Source: JBJXFK01 sp046155505 (GTDB lineage Bacteria > Planctomycetota > Phycisphaerae > UBA1845 > Fen-1342). From it: DNA of 21,065 nucleotides. The stretch is from the NCBI GenBank assembly GCA_046155505.1, contig JBJXFK010000343.1, positions 1-21,065 of the forward strand, written 5' to 3'. The notes under the pieces are model-generated. The model was not told where the DNA came from and did no database searches. It worked only from the letters and a program-made list of their open reading frames with translations. The position numbers were made by a program, and so were the translations under genes. Positions 7,649 to 15,750 of the stretch are shown here, one piece after another. Position 1 is the stretch's first letter; every line of letters begins with the position of its first letter.

Positions 7649-7679
7649 GGTGATCGCTCGGATCCTCTATTGGTGATCG
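7649..7679. promoter_or_regulatory. Possible vapBC operator: paired GGTGATCG direct repeats
   Basis: GGTGATCG occurs at 7649-7656 and again at 7672-7679, immediately upstream of the antitoxin start and 23 bases apart (about two helical turns). That spacing would suit binding of an antitoxin dimer. No -35/-10 pair is assigned. Confidence 0.3.
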
Positions 7680-7744
7680 TAGCAAGTCGGCACCGAAATT
7701 TCACCGCAATTTGGTGACGGTTCCCGGCCGAACACCGCGCCACC

Positions 7745-9727
7745 CTACCGCATCCGCTCCACGCTCATTTCCAACACCGTCACCGCGTGTTTCAAACCAT
7801 GCCGATCAAGCACCGCCGGGTGCAATTCGCCCATCGTGCCGATCGGCGCTCCCGCCGCATTCTGAATCGCCGCGCAGCGCCCCGCAATGAAGCTCGGGTG
7901 CTGCGTCGCGGCAACACGACAGGTCGCGCTCATCTCGTGCAAAAACGAATCAAGCACCGCGCGAATATCGGCATAGCCGACATGCGTGCCGATCATCGCC
8001 GCCGCGACATACCGCTCTTCGCGAGCGCCGGTCTCGACCGCCGCATCGACGAAGCTGCAATCGCCGACCTCGAACAGGTTCTGCGGCAATTCATACTGCT
8101 TGTTGATCGCCAGCGTCTCCAGAATCCCCGGCAACAGCGACGCACGGCAATGCGTCTGCTCGCTGCTGATCGGATTCTCAATCTGCACCGCGCGCGACAG
8201 CCACGCTTCCGCCGCGGGATCGCCCGGCGACAAGCCCCACTTCTCGGCCACCGCCGTCGCGTTGTTCAACGTCAGCGTCATCACCTGATGAAAACCCAGA
8301 CCGGTGAAAATCCGCCGCACGATCGCGCAAGTCTCCTCGATCGCCCGCGGCTGCCCGACCGTGAACGTCGGCACCAGTTGCGGCGTCAGCTTGTCATAAC
8401 CCAGCGCGACGGCCGCATCTTCGATCAGGTCGATCGGATGCATCACATCGTTTCGCCACGCGGGTACGTGAATCGTCAGCGTCTCGTACTCCGCCTCGCG
8501 CGCTGCGACCGCGGCGAGCTCCCGCGCCACCTGATCCTCGGAATATCCCACCGTCGTCGGCGTCGGCCAAAATCCCTTGGTCCATTCGCGACTGCCGCGG
8601 CGCGGGCCGGGGACGGTCACGCCGTGGCCCATGCGTTCGAGCAACTTGGCCAGCGTGTCGGCGTTCATCTCCATGCCGAGCGTGTCGCACGCCTCGGTCA
8701 CTTCGAGCTGCATCTGGGCGGCGTCGAAGCTGGGCGCGACGATTTCGCGATCGGCGTATTCGATCGCGACGGCCTCGATTTCCAGTTCGGGCATGACCTC
8801 TTTGAGGCCGCTGACAAGAATGTTCAACGCGCGATCGACCGTGCGCTGCGCCAGGCCCGTTACATCGACGAAGCACTGCCTGGTCTGCATCGTCACGCGC
8901 GTCGCTTCGCTGTTGATGATCGGCGGCATTGACAGCACGTTGCCATCGCCATCGGTCAGCAGCGGATATGCCGTCATGCCTTTGAGCAAATGCGCGTACG
9001 CCACGCCGGTCTTGTGCTTCTCCAGAATCTCGCGCGGCGTCAGCTTGGCCGCCGGGTCGTTCATTGAAAAGCCGAGCGGCACAAAGCGCAGCTCGTCCGG
9101 CCCCACCGCGCGATACTGAAACGTCGGCCCGTTTTCGTTCACCTTGTCGAGGTCATAGACGCCGATCGAGGCCAGCTTGCGATCTCGGCCCAGCGCCCAG
9201 TGCAGATCCTCCTGCAAGTTCATCAGCAGCTTGATCCGCTCGTTGTCGAGTTTCACGTTGCGCAGCACCGCACACGCGATCGCCGGGCGATAACTGGCGT
9301 CGCTACTCATGCGCGGATCGACCTTCACGGCAAGCTTGCACTTGCTGACGTCGTAATCAACCAGGCCGGTCTTGGCACCGAGAAAGCCGCGCATGTAGCG
9401 GGCCATCCCACCCGGATCGAAAATGTCGGGCCGCACGGCGAGCATGTTCAGCCGGGCGACTTTGTTTGTGCCAAGCTTTTTGAGGGCGTCGCCGCGCTGT
9501 CGAAAATCGGTGCCGCACTTGCCGCAGACCAACGGCTCGCCTTGTGCGTCGGTGCGTTCGATGGCGTTGTCGCAGGCGAGGCACGAATAGACGTTCGTGG
9601 TCGCCATCTCCTCGGTCTCGACGCCCATGTCGTCGAGGGTCTGCACCAGTTGCGGCTCGTCGATCACCTGCGACTCGCGGTTGACGAGTCGCAGGAGCAG
9701 ATCGACGGGCATGTTGATAATCGGCAT
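7745..9727 (-). CDS. pheT: Phenylalanine--tRNA ligase beta subunit, archaeal/eukaryotic type
   Basis: The beta subunit of the PheRS heterotetramer, which charges tRNA-Phe and carries the editing site in its B3/4 domain. At 660 residues it is shorter than the roughly 800 of usual bacterial PheT. It lacks the N-terminal tRNA-binding (B2) and C-terminal FDX-ACB domains. The order resembles archaeal PheT and human FARSB: MPIINMPVDLLLRLV start, B3/4 (about 110-290, with RKLASIGVYDLDKV and GNVLSMPPIIN), B5 (about 335-450, with IHVPAWRNDVMHPIDLIEDA), then the catalytic-like core. A CxxC...CxxC insertion (C49, C52, C68, C71) looks like a zinc ribbon, and B5 has about 35 extra residues. GGGGAA lies seven bases before the ATG. 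It is downstream of infC; pheS is not in the window. Confidence 0.93.
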   Translation of the reverse strand: MPIINMPVDLLLRLVNRESQVIDEPQLVQTLDDMGVETEEMATTNVYSCLACDNAIERTDAQGEPLVCGKCGTDFRQRGDALKKLGTNKVARLNMLAVRPDIFDPGGMARYMRGFLGAKTGLVDYDVSKCKLAVKVDPRMSSDASYRPAIACAVLRNVKLDNERIKLLMNLQEDLHWALGRDRKLASIGVYDLDKVNENGPTFQYRAVGPDELRFVPLGFSMNDPAAKLTPREILEKHKTGVAYAHLLKGMTAYPLLTDGDGNVLSMPPIINSEATRVTMQTRQCFVDVTGLAQRTVDRALNILVSGLKEVMPELEIEAVAIEYADREIVAPSFDAAQMQLEVTEACDTLGMEMNADTLAKLLERMGHGVTVPGPRRGSREWTKGFWPTPTTVGYSEDQVARELAAVAAREAEYETLTIHVPAWRNDVMHPIDLIEDAAVALGYDKLTPQLVPTFTVGQPRAIEETCAIVRRIFTGLGFHQVMTLTLNNATAVAEKWGLSPGDPAAEAWLSRAVQIENPISSEQTHCRASLLPGILETLAINKQYELPQNLFEVGDCSFVDAAVETGAREERYVAAAMIGTHVGYADIRAVLDSFLHEMSATCRVAATQHPSFIAGRCAAIQNAAGAPIGTMGELHPAVLDRHGLKHAVTVLEMSVERMR

Positions 9728-9845
9728 TCGCGCGTTCCCCGCAGTGCGGAAATTTCAATCGCGGGATTATGCGGGGGATTCGCCGGATTCGAAAGCGCAG
9801 CGAGGAAAAGCTGCCGAGCGAGGCAGCGCGACAGAGTCGGGTACG

Positions 9846-9947
9846 ATGCCGACGAGCGGTACTCCGCCGTCGGCATGCGTGTGAAGAGGAGCAGCCGAGG
9901 GCGGCAGCTCCACATTGTGCCAATCAAACAGCCGAGGGCGGCTGTCC
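9846..9947. repeat. Composite repeat between infC and pheT: family C palindrome plus two family B arms
   Basis: A family C palindrome has ATGCCGAC near 9846 facing GTCGGCAT near 9869. It is followed by a family B arm (AGCAGCCGAGGGCGGCAGCT then CCAC, 9890-9914) and a variant B palindrome at 9927-9947 (CAGCCGAGGGCGGCTG). The last unit overlaps the end of infC and contributes its final codons. The same C-next-to-B arrangement occurs at 15751-15947. Confidence 0.75.
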
Positions 9948-10616
9948 TCCGGCGCTGCCCGCAACGCCTCCACCAGCCCCGCCCGCGGCCCCGGGAGTAG
10001 CCGGCGCGTCTTCGTGATCGTCATGATCATCTTCGATGTCGTCATCATCCTCGTCGTGCTCTTCGACCTTCTGCACCTTGCCCGCCGCCAGCAGCTTGTC
10101 GAGCGCTGCCTTCACCGGCGAGACAATCATGATCATGTTGCGACCGTCCATGCTCGGCGGGCGCTCCAGCTTGACCAGTTCGGAAAGCTGTCCCTGAATG
10201 TCGCGCATCGCGGTAAACGCCACATCCATGTGCGCCCGCTCGCGGCCGCGGAAGACCATCGTAAACTGCACCTTGTCGCCCTTGGCCAAAAACGAGATCG
10301 CGCGATTGACCTTGATGCCGCGATCGTGCGAATCGGTCTTGGGCCGCAGACGCACCTCTTTGAGCTGCTGCTCGTGGTGCTTTTTGTGCTTCTTTTTTTG
10401 CTGATACTTGAACTTGCCGTAGTCCATGATGCGGCAGACCGGCGGGCGCTCGGTCGGCGCGACTTCGACGAGATCAAGCCCGGACTCGCGGGCCATCTTC
10501 ATCGCTTCGTAGGTCTCGATGACGCCGATCTGCTCGTTCGCCGCCCCGATGAGACGGATGGGCGAAATGCGGATCTGTTCGTTGCAGCGGAGTGAGGTGG
10601 TCGTGCCTTTTGACAT
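9924..10616 (-). CDS. infC: Translation initiation factor IF-3 with acidic C-terminal extension
   Basis: IF-3 binds the 30S subunit, prevents premature 50S joining and checks the start codon and initiator tRNA. The N-domain (about 8-75, with CNEQIRISPIRLIGAANEQI and CRIMDYGKFKYQQ), Lys/His-rich linker (73-83) and C-domain (about 84-175, with KEVRLRPKTDSHDRGIKVNR and MVFRGRERAHMDV) are all present. The protein is 230 residues against about 180 in E. coli. The extra part is an Asp/Glu/His run (185-203) and a Gly/Ala tail. The final GGQPPSAV and the stop codon lie in a dispersed repeat. The start is ATG here, whereas many bacteria use a rare AUU. It sits 23 bases after thrS. No rpmI or rplT follows. 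Confidence 0.95.
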   Translation of the reverse strand: MSKGTTTSLRCNEQIRISPIRLIGAANEQIGVIETYEAMKMARESGLDLVEVAPTERPPVCRIMDYGKFKYQQKKKHKKHHEQQLKEVRLRPKTDSHDRGIKVNRAISFLAKGDKVQFTMVFRGRERAHMDVAFTAMRDIQGQLSELVKLERPPSMDGRNMIMIVSPVKAALDKLLAAGKVQKVEEHDEDDDDIEDDHDDHEDAPATPGAAGGAGGGVAGSAGGQPPSAV

Positions 10617-10639
10617 TCTGTGGGACTTTTCGCCTTTGG

Positions 10640-12856
10640 TCAGACGCTCGCGACCTGGCCGGTCGCGAGGGGTGAGTTTGCACCCTTGCTGGAGATTTCA
10701 ATCGCACACGCCGCCAGGAATTCGGCAATCGTGCAGTTTCCGAGCTGCTTGCCGTCGCGCGTGCGAACATTCACCGTGCCGCCGGCGGCTTCCTGCTCGC
10801 CGATGACCAGTACGTACGGAACTTTCATTACGGTCGCGTTGCGGATTTTCGCGCCGATGCGATCACTGCTCACGTCGAGCTCCGTCCGCAGCACCGTGCG
10901 GAACTGCTCGAACATCTGCCGCGCATACGCTTCGCTCTTCTCGCTGACCGTGCAGATCGAAACCTGCACCGGAGCGAGCCAGAGCGGAAACGCGCCGGCG
11001 AAGTGCTCGATCAAAATGCCGATGAAGCGTTCGATGCTGCCCAGCGGAGCGCGGTGGACGATCACCGGCTGATGCTCCTGATTGTCGTCGCCGATGTATT
11101 TCAGATCGAACCGGATCGCCGCGTTGTAGTCGCATTGCACCGTGCCGAGTTGCCACTCGCGACCGATGCAGTCCTTCACCAAAAAATCGATCTTCGGGCC
11201 GTAAAATGCAGCCTCGCCGCGGCCAATGAACCACTCCATGCCGCTGTTTTTGCAGACATCGAGAATGATCGATTCGGCCTTGTCCCAGAGTTCGTCCGGG
11301 CCGACGAATTTGTCGCTGTCGTCGCGCAGGCTGGCCCGCACGCGATACTGCGTCAGGCCGACCATCTCGAGCGCGTGCTTGGCCTGATCGATGCAGCTTT
11401 TCAGTTCGCCGTCGAGCTGATCTGGCGTGCAGAAAATGTGCGCGTCGTCCTGCGTCAGTCCGCGCACGCGCGTCAGGCCGCCGACCTCGCCCGACTGTTC
11501 ATAGCGATAGACCGTGCCGAACTCGGCCAGGCGAATCGGCAACTCGCGATAGCTGCGAGGCTCGGAGCCGTAAATACGATAGTGATGCGGACAGTTCATC
11601 GGCTTGAGCAGATAGCCGTCCGACTCGCGCAGGTGCTGGCGAATCAGATCCAGATTGTGCTGCGCGCTGCCCGGTTCGGATTTCAGCTTCAATGCCGCCG
11701 GCGTCTTGTTGTCTTCGAGCAGTTCGTGATGCAGCTTCGGTGCGACGCGTTTCAGGTCGACGATCGACTTCTGCACGTCCGCCGACCACGGCTTGCTCGC
11801 GTCGGCTTTGTCGCCCTCATAGATCGCGACCCAAAGCTCGTTCATCACCCGCGCGGTTTCCGTCTCATAGATCGCCGGATATTGCGAATCGCGGTAGTAG
11901 GGGAAGTGCCCGCTCGTGCGGTACAACTCCAGCTTGCCGATGTGCGGCGTGTAGACCGGCTGATAGCCGCGCTTCAGTAGTTCCTCGCGGATGAAGCTCT
12001 CGAGAGCGTAGCGCATCACCGCGCCGCGCGGCTTCCAGAGGATCAGCCCGGCCCCGACCAGATTGTCGGTCGTGAACAAGCCCAGCTCGGGGCCGATCTT
12101 GCGATGGTCGCGCTTGCGGGCTTCTTCGACCTGGTTCAGATACGCGGTCAGTTCCTTCTTGCTGCCGAATGCAACGCCGTAGACACGTTGCAAGACCTTC
12201 TTGCTCGCATCGCCGTGGAGATACGCGCCGGCGACCTGGGTAATTTTGACCGCGCCGATTTTGCCGGTGCTGGGCACATGCGGCCCGCGGCACAAATCCT
12301 CCCAACAGCCGCCATCGCGCGTACCGGTGACATAGAAGCTCAGCACGTCGCCATCGGCCCGCTCGGCGTTGTCGACTTTGTAGTCGTTCCCTTCTTTGTG
12401 CAGCTTGGCCAGACCCTCGCTGCGCGACATTTCGTAGCGCGTGAACGGGCGGTCTTCTTTGATGATGTCGGCCATCAGCGATTCGATCTTGTCGAACTCT
12501 TCGGGCTTGATCGAGTGTTCGAGATCGATGTCATAATAGAAGCCGTTCTCGACCGGCGGGCCGTAGACCAGCTTGGTCTGCGGCCACAATTTGCAGATCG
12601 CCTCGGCCATGACGTGCGCCGCCGAGTGCCGCACGACTTGCAGGGCGTCTGGGTCGTCGGCCTTCATCGCCTTGAGCACCGGCGGCTTTCCGCTCGTTGC
12701 CTTCAATCGGCGCGAGAGTTCGACGACTTGATCGTCCAGCTTTGCCGCGACGGTCGCGCGCAGCAGTCCCTGGCTGATCGTGCCGATAATTTCAGCGACG
12801 GTGGTTCCGTCCGGGTGCTCGATTAAGCGACCGTCGGGCAACTGCACAGTTACCAT
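10640..12856 (-). CDS. thrS: Threonine--tRNA ligase with an insertion in the catalytic core
   Basis: ThrRS charges tRNA-Thr and clears misacylated Ser-tRNA. The domains are: TGS (1-60), the editing domain with H77, H81, C189 and H193 (RHSAAH; CRGPHVPSTG), the class II core, and the anticodon-binding domain (about 635-720). The zinc ligands are C422 (LKPMNCPHH), H473 (DDAHIFC) and H601 (VIVHRAPLGS). At 738 residues it is longer than E. coli ThrRS (642). From the GHF/GHW motif to the zinc Cys there are about 107 residues, against 27 in E. coli, so roughly 80 residues are inserted near 331-410. AGGA lies ten bases before the ATG. It is the first gene of thrS-infC. Confidence 0.96.
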   Translation of the reverse strand: MVTVQLPDGRLIEHPDGTTVAEIIGTISQGLLRATVAAKLDDQVVELSRRLKATSGKPPVLKAMKADDPDALQVVRHSAAHVMAEAICKLWPQTKLVYGPPVENGFYYDIDLEHSIKPEEFDKIESLMADIIKEDRPFTRYEMSRSEGLAKLHKEGNDYKVDNAERADGDVLSFYVTGTRDGGCWEDLCRGPHVPSTGKIGAVKITQVAGAYLHGDASKKVLQRVYGVAFGSKKELTAYLNQVEEARKRDHRKIGPELGLFTTDNLVGAGLILWKPRGAVMRYALESFIREELLKRGYQPVYTPHIGKLELYRTSGHFPYYRDSQYPAIYETETARVMNELWVAIYEGDKADASKPWSADVQKSIVDLKRVAPKLHHELLEDNKTPAALKLKSEPGSAQHNLDLIRQHLRESDGYLLKPMNCPHHYRIYGSEPRSYRELPIRLAEFGTVYRYEQSGEVGGLTRVRGLTQDDAHIFCTPDQLDGELKSCIDQAKHALEMVGLTQYRVRASLRDDSDKFVGPDELWDKAESIILDVCKNSGMEWFIGRGEAAFYGPKIDFLVKDCIGREWQLGTVQCDYNAAIRFDLKYIGDDNQEHQPVIVHRAPLGSIERFIGILIEHFAGAFPLWLAPVQVSICTVSEKSEAYARQMFEQFRTVLRTELDVSSDRIGAKIRNATVMKVPYVLVIGEQEAAGGTVNVRTRDGKQLGNCTIAEFLAACAIEISSKGANSPLATGQVASV

Positions 12857-12948
12857 GGGGATGTCATCCTCATGGCTGGCAAACGGCGATATGTTCTGGC
12901 TTTGGCGTGTGCGACATTTCGTGATCTTTTAGCCTTACGAGCCGGGAG

Positions 12949-13004
12949 AACACGAACCGACGAAGCACAGCGCCTAACCGCCGCTCCAGCCGATTGTTCG
13001 TGTT
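12949..13004 (-). promoter_or_regulatory. Inverted repeat in the thrS leader, possible RNA structure
   Basis: AACACGAAC (12949-12957) is the exact inverted copy of GTTCGTGTT (12996-13004), with 38 bases between. On the minus strand it lies about 90-150 bases before the thrS start and could form a leader stem. E. coli thrS is controlled by its own product binding a structured leader, so a similar role is possible, but nothing here proves it. Confidence 0.35.
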
Positions 13005-13053
13005 AGCGTGTTGTCGTCATCGCGTCCCGGTTCGTCGAAGCCCGTCCGATTGC

Positions 13054-13075
13054 GTGGGGAAGTGACACTTCCCAC
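13054..13075 (-). terminator. Hairpin downstream of thioredoxin gene, possible terminator
   Basis: GTGGGGAAGTG and CACTTCCCAC form a nearly perfect short stem about 130 bases past the trxA stop. No T-tract follows on the minus strand, so the terminator call is weak. Confidence 0.35.
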
Positions 13076-13204
13076 TTCGATAACTCTACCCGCGGAGCGA
13101 AGGGTAAGTCAACGCGCGGCGGCGGATGGCGAAGGCCAATCGGCCCCGCCACCCGCCGCCGATGTTCGAAACTACGACTGGCCGGTCGCCGTCGCTTTCA
13201 GCCG

Positions 13205-13540
13205 TCACCCCCCGAGCTTGGCGTTCAGGACGGCCTGGTAGTCCTTTTTGGCCCGCGCGCCGACGATTTTCTCGACGGCTTCGCCGTTCTGAAAAATCAT
13301 CACGGTCGGAATGCTGCCCACGCCATAGCGGGCGGCCGTGCTCTGGGCCGCGTCGATATCGACCTTGGCGACCTTGACCTTGCCTTCGTATTCGCCGGCC
13401 AGTTCGTCAATGGTGGGGCCGAGTAGCTGGCATGGGCCGCACCACTCGGCCCAGAAGTCGACCAGCACTGGAATGCTGGACTTGATCACCTGTTCGTCAA
13501 AGCTGTTGTCGTCGAGATGGAGCACATTTGCGCCGGCCAT
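13205..13540 (-). CDS. trxA: Thioredoxin
   Basis: A 111-residue cytoplasmic thioredoxin, which reduces protein disulfides using its WCGPC active site (VDFWAEWCGPCQLLGP, about residues 27-42). The cis-proline segment GVGSIPTVMIFQNGE and the ending VGARAKKDYQAVLNAKL fit the family, and the length is standard. The start at 13540 was chosen because GGGAGAA lies about six bases upstream and the protein then begins MAGANVLHL. An in-frame ATG at 13567 would add nine residues that the family does not have. The gene stands alone between thrS and the divergent large lipoprotein. Confidence 0.95.
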   Translation of the reverse strand: MAGANVLHLDDNSFDEQVIKSSIPVLVDFWAEWCGPCQLLGPTIDELAGEYEGKVKVAKVDIDAAQSTAARYGVGSIPTVMIFQNGEAVEKIVGARAKKDYQAVLNAKLGG

Positions 13541-13831
13541 CGGGTTCTCCCTTCCAAATTTCGCCACTTCATGAAGGCTTGGGATGCTAGAACCGTCGGC
13601 AGGTTACGTCAAACCAACGTGCGCTTCGCTGGGGCGGCGGGGTGCATCTCGCGAACGGTTGCGATTCACAGGGTAGGGCGGGGCGGGAACGCGTCGCCCG
13701 TAATTTCCGTGTAGTCGTGAAGGCCGCGTATCGCCGTCGCTCGGAGAGTGGCCGCAACAAGTTCGCTGGATCGTCGACTTGCGGGGATAAGTCGGCGGCG
13801 ACGAACGGGGTGGCGATGCGAGGGACTGGCA

Positions 13832-15730
13832 ATGAGCATGCGACGATTCAAATTCTGCACGATCGTGGCCGCAGCGCTGGCGACGACGATGATGGCCGGC
13901 TGTCCGACGCGAGATGTCGATCAGGCGGGAGAATTGCTCGGCGACGGGGAGTCGAACGGGACCGTTGATTCAAGCGCAAATAACGGCGGATCGCGCGATT
14001 CTGAGACGCTGGTCGAGCCGCCCGCCGAATCGCCGACCAATCGTGAGTCGCTCGAAACGCAACCGCCGACCGACGCGACTGGTACCGGCAATTCCCCCGG
14101 CGGTTCAATCGTGGCGACGAACAACGACCCGCCGCCGGTTACGCCGCCCGTCACTCCGCCCGTGACGCCGCCGACCGTACCGCCCGTGCTTTTCACGCCG
14201 TCGCCGGCGAGTACTACGGTCGCAATCGGCGGGTCGCGCGTCGATCCCGAGGGAGTCGCCCCGCGGGCAGATAGCACGACGCTGCTGACCTGGCGCGATT
14301 CGCGTGGCCGCGAACGCACGATGACGCTCGGCACGTACCTGTATCAATACGACTTCACGTTTTCGGATGGTCAGGCCGATGTGTCGCGCAGCGCCAACGA
14401 CAACGCTTGGGGACACGAGGGCTTCGGCTATGTCGTTTCGCACAACACGCAAAACGGCAACTCGCCGCTCGGCAAGGTAAACCCGGCGACGAAGATCGAA
14501 ACGCTGGTCTTCGCCGGCGGCCATCACGCGATTTACCGCATCGAGATGATTTACGATCGCGATCGCGAGGTCGGCGGAAACGGGATCAAAATTCCGGTCG
14601 TGATCGAGTGGATGGTCGCCACGGGGCGCGATCACCCGATTTGGGCGGTCAACTGGCGCACGGGCCTGGCAACCAATCCGGCCAACGTGAATCTCGATCT
14701 CTATCGCATGGACTCGCGCGGGCCGTACGGCTCGCTGAATTTCGACGGGGCCGCGACGCGCGCCGCCGGCGACGCGATCGGCACGATTTCGTGGGGCGAC
14801 TCTGGTCGGCGATTCGAGACGCTTGATGACATGCTGACAATGCAGTCGCCGTGGAACTATGAATCGGCCAATCGCGTCCCATTTGTGAGCGCGACGACGG
14901 CGAATGTGAACGCCGAGATGGGCATCGTGCGGACGTTCGCCGGCGACAAGCAGATGGGAATGCCCGATCGCGTCTACGGGCGCGAGCGCGGTGCGAATTC
15001 AACGATCGCGTTCACCAATCGCGGCGACTGCCGAGCGTTCGGCGACAACCGCGCGTACAGCATGCCGTGCATCAACGGCTGGCCCTATCAGATGATGAAC
15101 TATGACTGGGATCCCAGCAGCGGCAAGCCGATCGGCGAAGCGACCGGCACGAAGCTGCTGGCGTGGGGCACGCCGTATGGCTACGTCGGTGCGTCGAGTT
15201 TTGACCTGTTCGACTATTCGGCGGCGGTCGATGGTCGCGGCGACCGGTCGTATGCGACGGTGATCGTGCTTGGGCCAAAGGCGCGCTATGGCGCGAGCGG
15301 AGCGCTGGATCAGCCGGGCGATGTGTCGGAGTCGCTGCGACAGGTCGAGGCGCTGGCCGACGCGACGATTACGAATGTGATGCAGGGTTCAACGGTCACG
15401 ACGCTGCCGGTCGGGCCGCTCTCGACGCAAATGCGAACGGTGCAGAGCGGGTATAACGACACCTATGCGGCACATCATGTGCGAGCCGACGGCGGTGCGG
15501 CGTTTACGTTTACCCCCGGCGGCGCTGGCGTGAGGAGTCCGGTCTTTGTGATTGAGAACTATGTCGCGCGGAGCGTGCCGAAAGTGCTGCTGAACGGTGT
15601 CGAGCTGACGACGAATGGCGACGCAACATCGGGCGCGTTCGTGTCACTCGATGAAGCGGCGAACCGCTTGTGGGTGACTGTGAATCGCACGATTGCTACT
15701 GCAACGACGATTCAAATTACGCCGCGGTGA
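13832..15730 (+). CDS. Large lipoprotein with Pro/Thr linker, unknown function
   Basis: A 632-residue protein with a lipoprotein signal (MSMRRFKFCTIVAAALATTM, then MAGC with Cys 24). An acidic, Ser/Thr/Asn-rich spacer and a Pro/Thr linker (repeated VTPP, DNA about 14128-14190) follow. The remaining 500 residues or so are probably mostly beta structure, with many Gly, Asn and aromatic residues: WGHEGFGYVVSHNTQNG, FAGGHHAIYRIEMIYDR, IPVVIEWMVATGRDHPIWAV, WDPSSGKPIGEATGTKLLAW. This layout suits a surface-exposed domain held off the membrane by a flexible stalk, and could be a polysaccharide-binding or -degrading domain, but I see no catalytic motif and cannot name a family. GAGGG lies seven bases before the chosen ATG. 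A good terminator follows at 15802-15823. Confidence 0.85.
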   Translation: MSMRRFKFCTIVAAALATTMMAGCPTRDVDQAGELLGDGESNGTVDSSANNGGSRDSETLVEPPAESPTNRESLETQPPTDATGTGNSPGGSIVATNNDPPPVTPPVTPPVTPPTVPPVLFTPSPASTTVAIGGSRVDPEGVAPRADSTTLLTWRDSRGRERTMTLGTYLYQYDFTFSDGQADVSRSANDNAWGHEGFGYVVSHNTQNGNSPLGKVNPATKIETLVFAGGHHAIYRIEMIYDRDREVGGNGIKIPVVIEWMVATGRDHPIWAVNWRTGLATNPANVNLDLYRMDSRGPYGSLNFDGAATRAAGDAIGTISWGDSGRRFETLDDMLTMQSPWNYESANRVPFVSATTANVNAEMGIVRTFAGDKQMGMPDRVYGRERGANSTIAFTNRGDCRAFGDNRAYSMPCINGWPYQMMNYDWDPSSGKPIGEATGTKLLAWGTPYGYVGASSFDLFDYSAAVDGRGDRSYATVIVLGPKARYGASGALDQPGDVSESLRQVEALADATITNVMQGSTVTTLPVGPLSTQMRTVQSGYNDTYAAHHVRADGGAAFTFTPGGAGVRSPVFVIENYVARSVPKVLLNGVELTTNGDATSGAFVSLDEAANRLWVTVNRTIATATTIQITPR

Positions 15731-15750
15731 GCCGGTCGGTTTCGGGTGCC

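Larger units (their letters stand above)
12857..13204. other. Spacer between trxA and thrS, likely thrS leader
   Basis: These 348 bases carry two inverted repeats, entered separately, and no plausible gene. The thrS promoter and 5' leader should lie here on the minus strand. I could not place a -35/-10 pair with confidence. Confidence 0.5.

Noticed and set aside
7691..7716. Stem CACC...AAATT/AATTTGGTG as a pheT terminator
   Set aside because: The stem has a bulge and is weak, and there is no T-run on the minus strand.
11003..11980. Long plus-strand open frame opposite thrS
   Set aside because: Thoroughly conserved ThrRS motifs lie on the other strand; long antisense frames are expected at high GC.
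12972..13008. Integron attC-like pair GCCTAAC and GTTAGCG
   Set aside because: Only 37 bases apart, shorter than known attC sites, the second motif breaks the consensus, and there is no cassette or integrase.
13748..13831. Longer start for the large lipoprotein
   Set aside because: It would bury the lipoprotein signal peptide inside the protein; the ATG at 13832 has GAGGG at good spacing.
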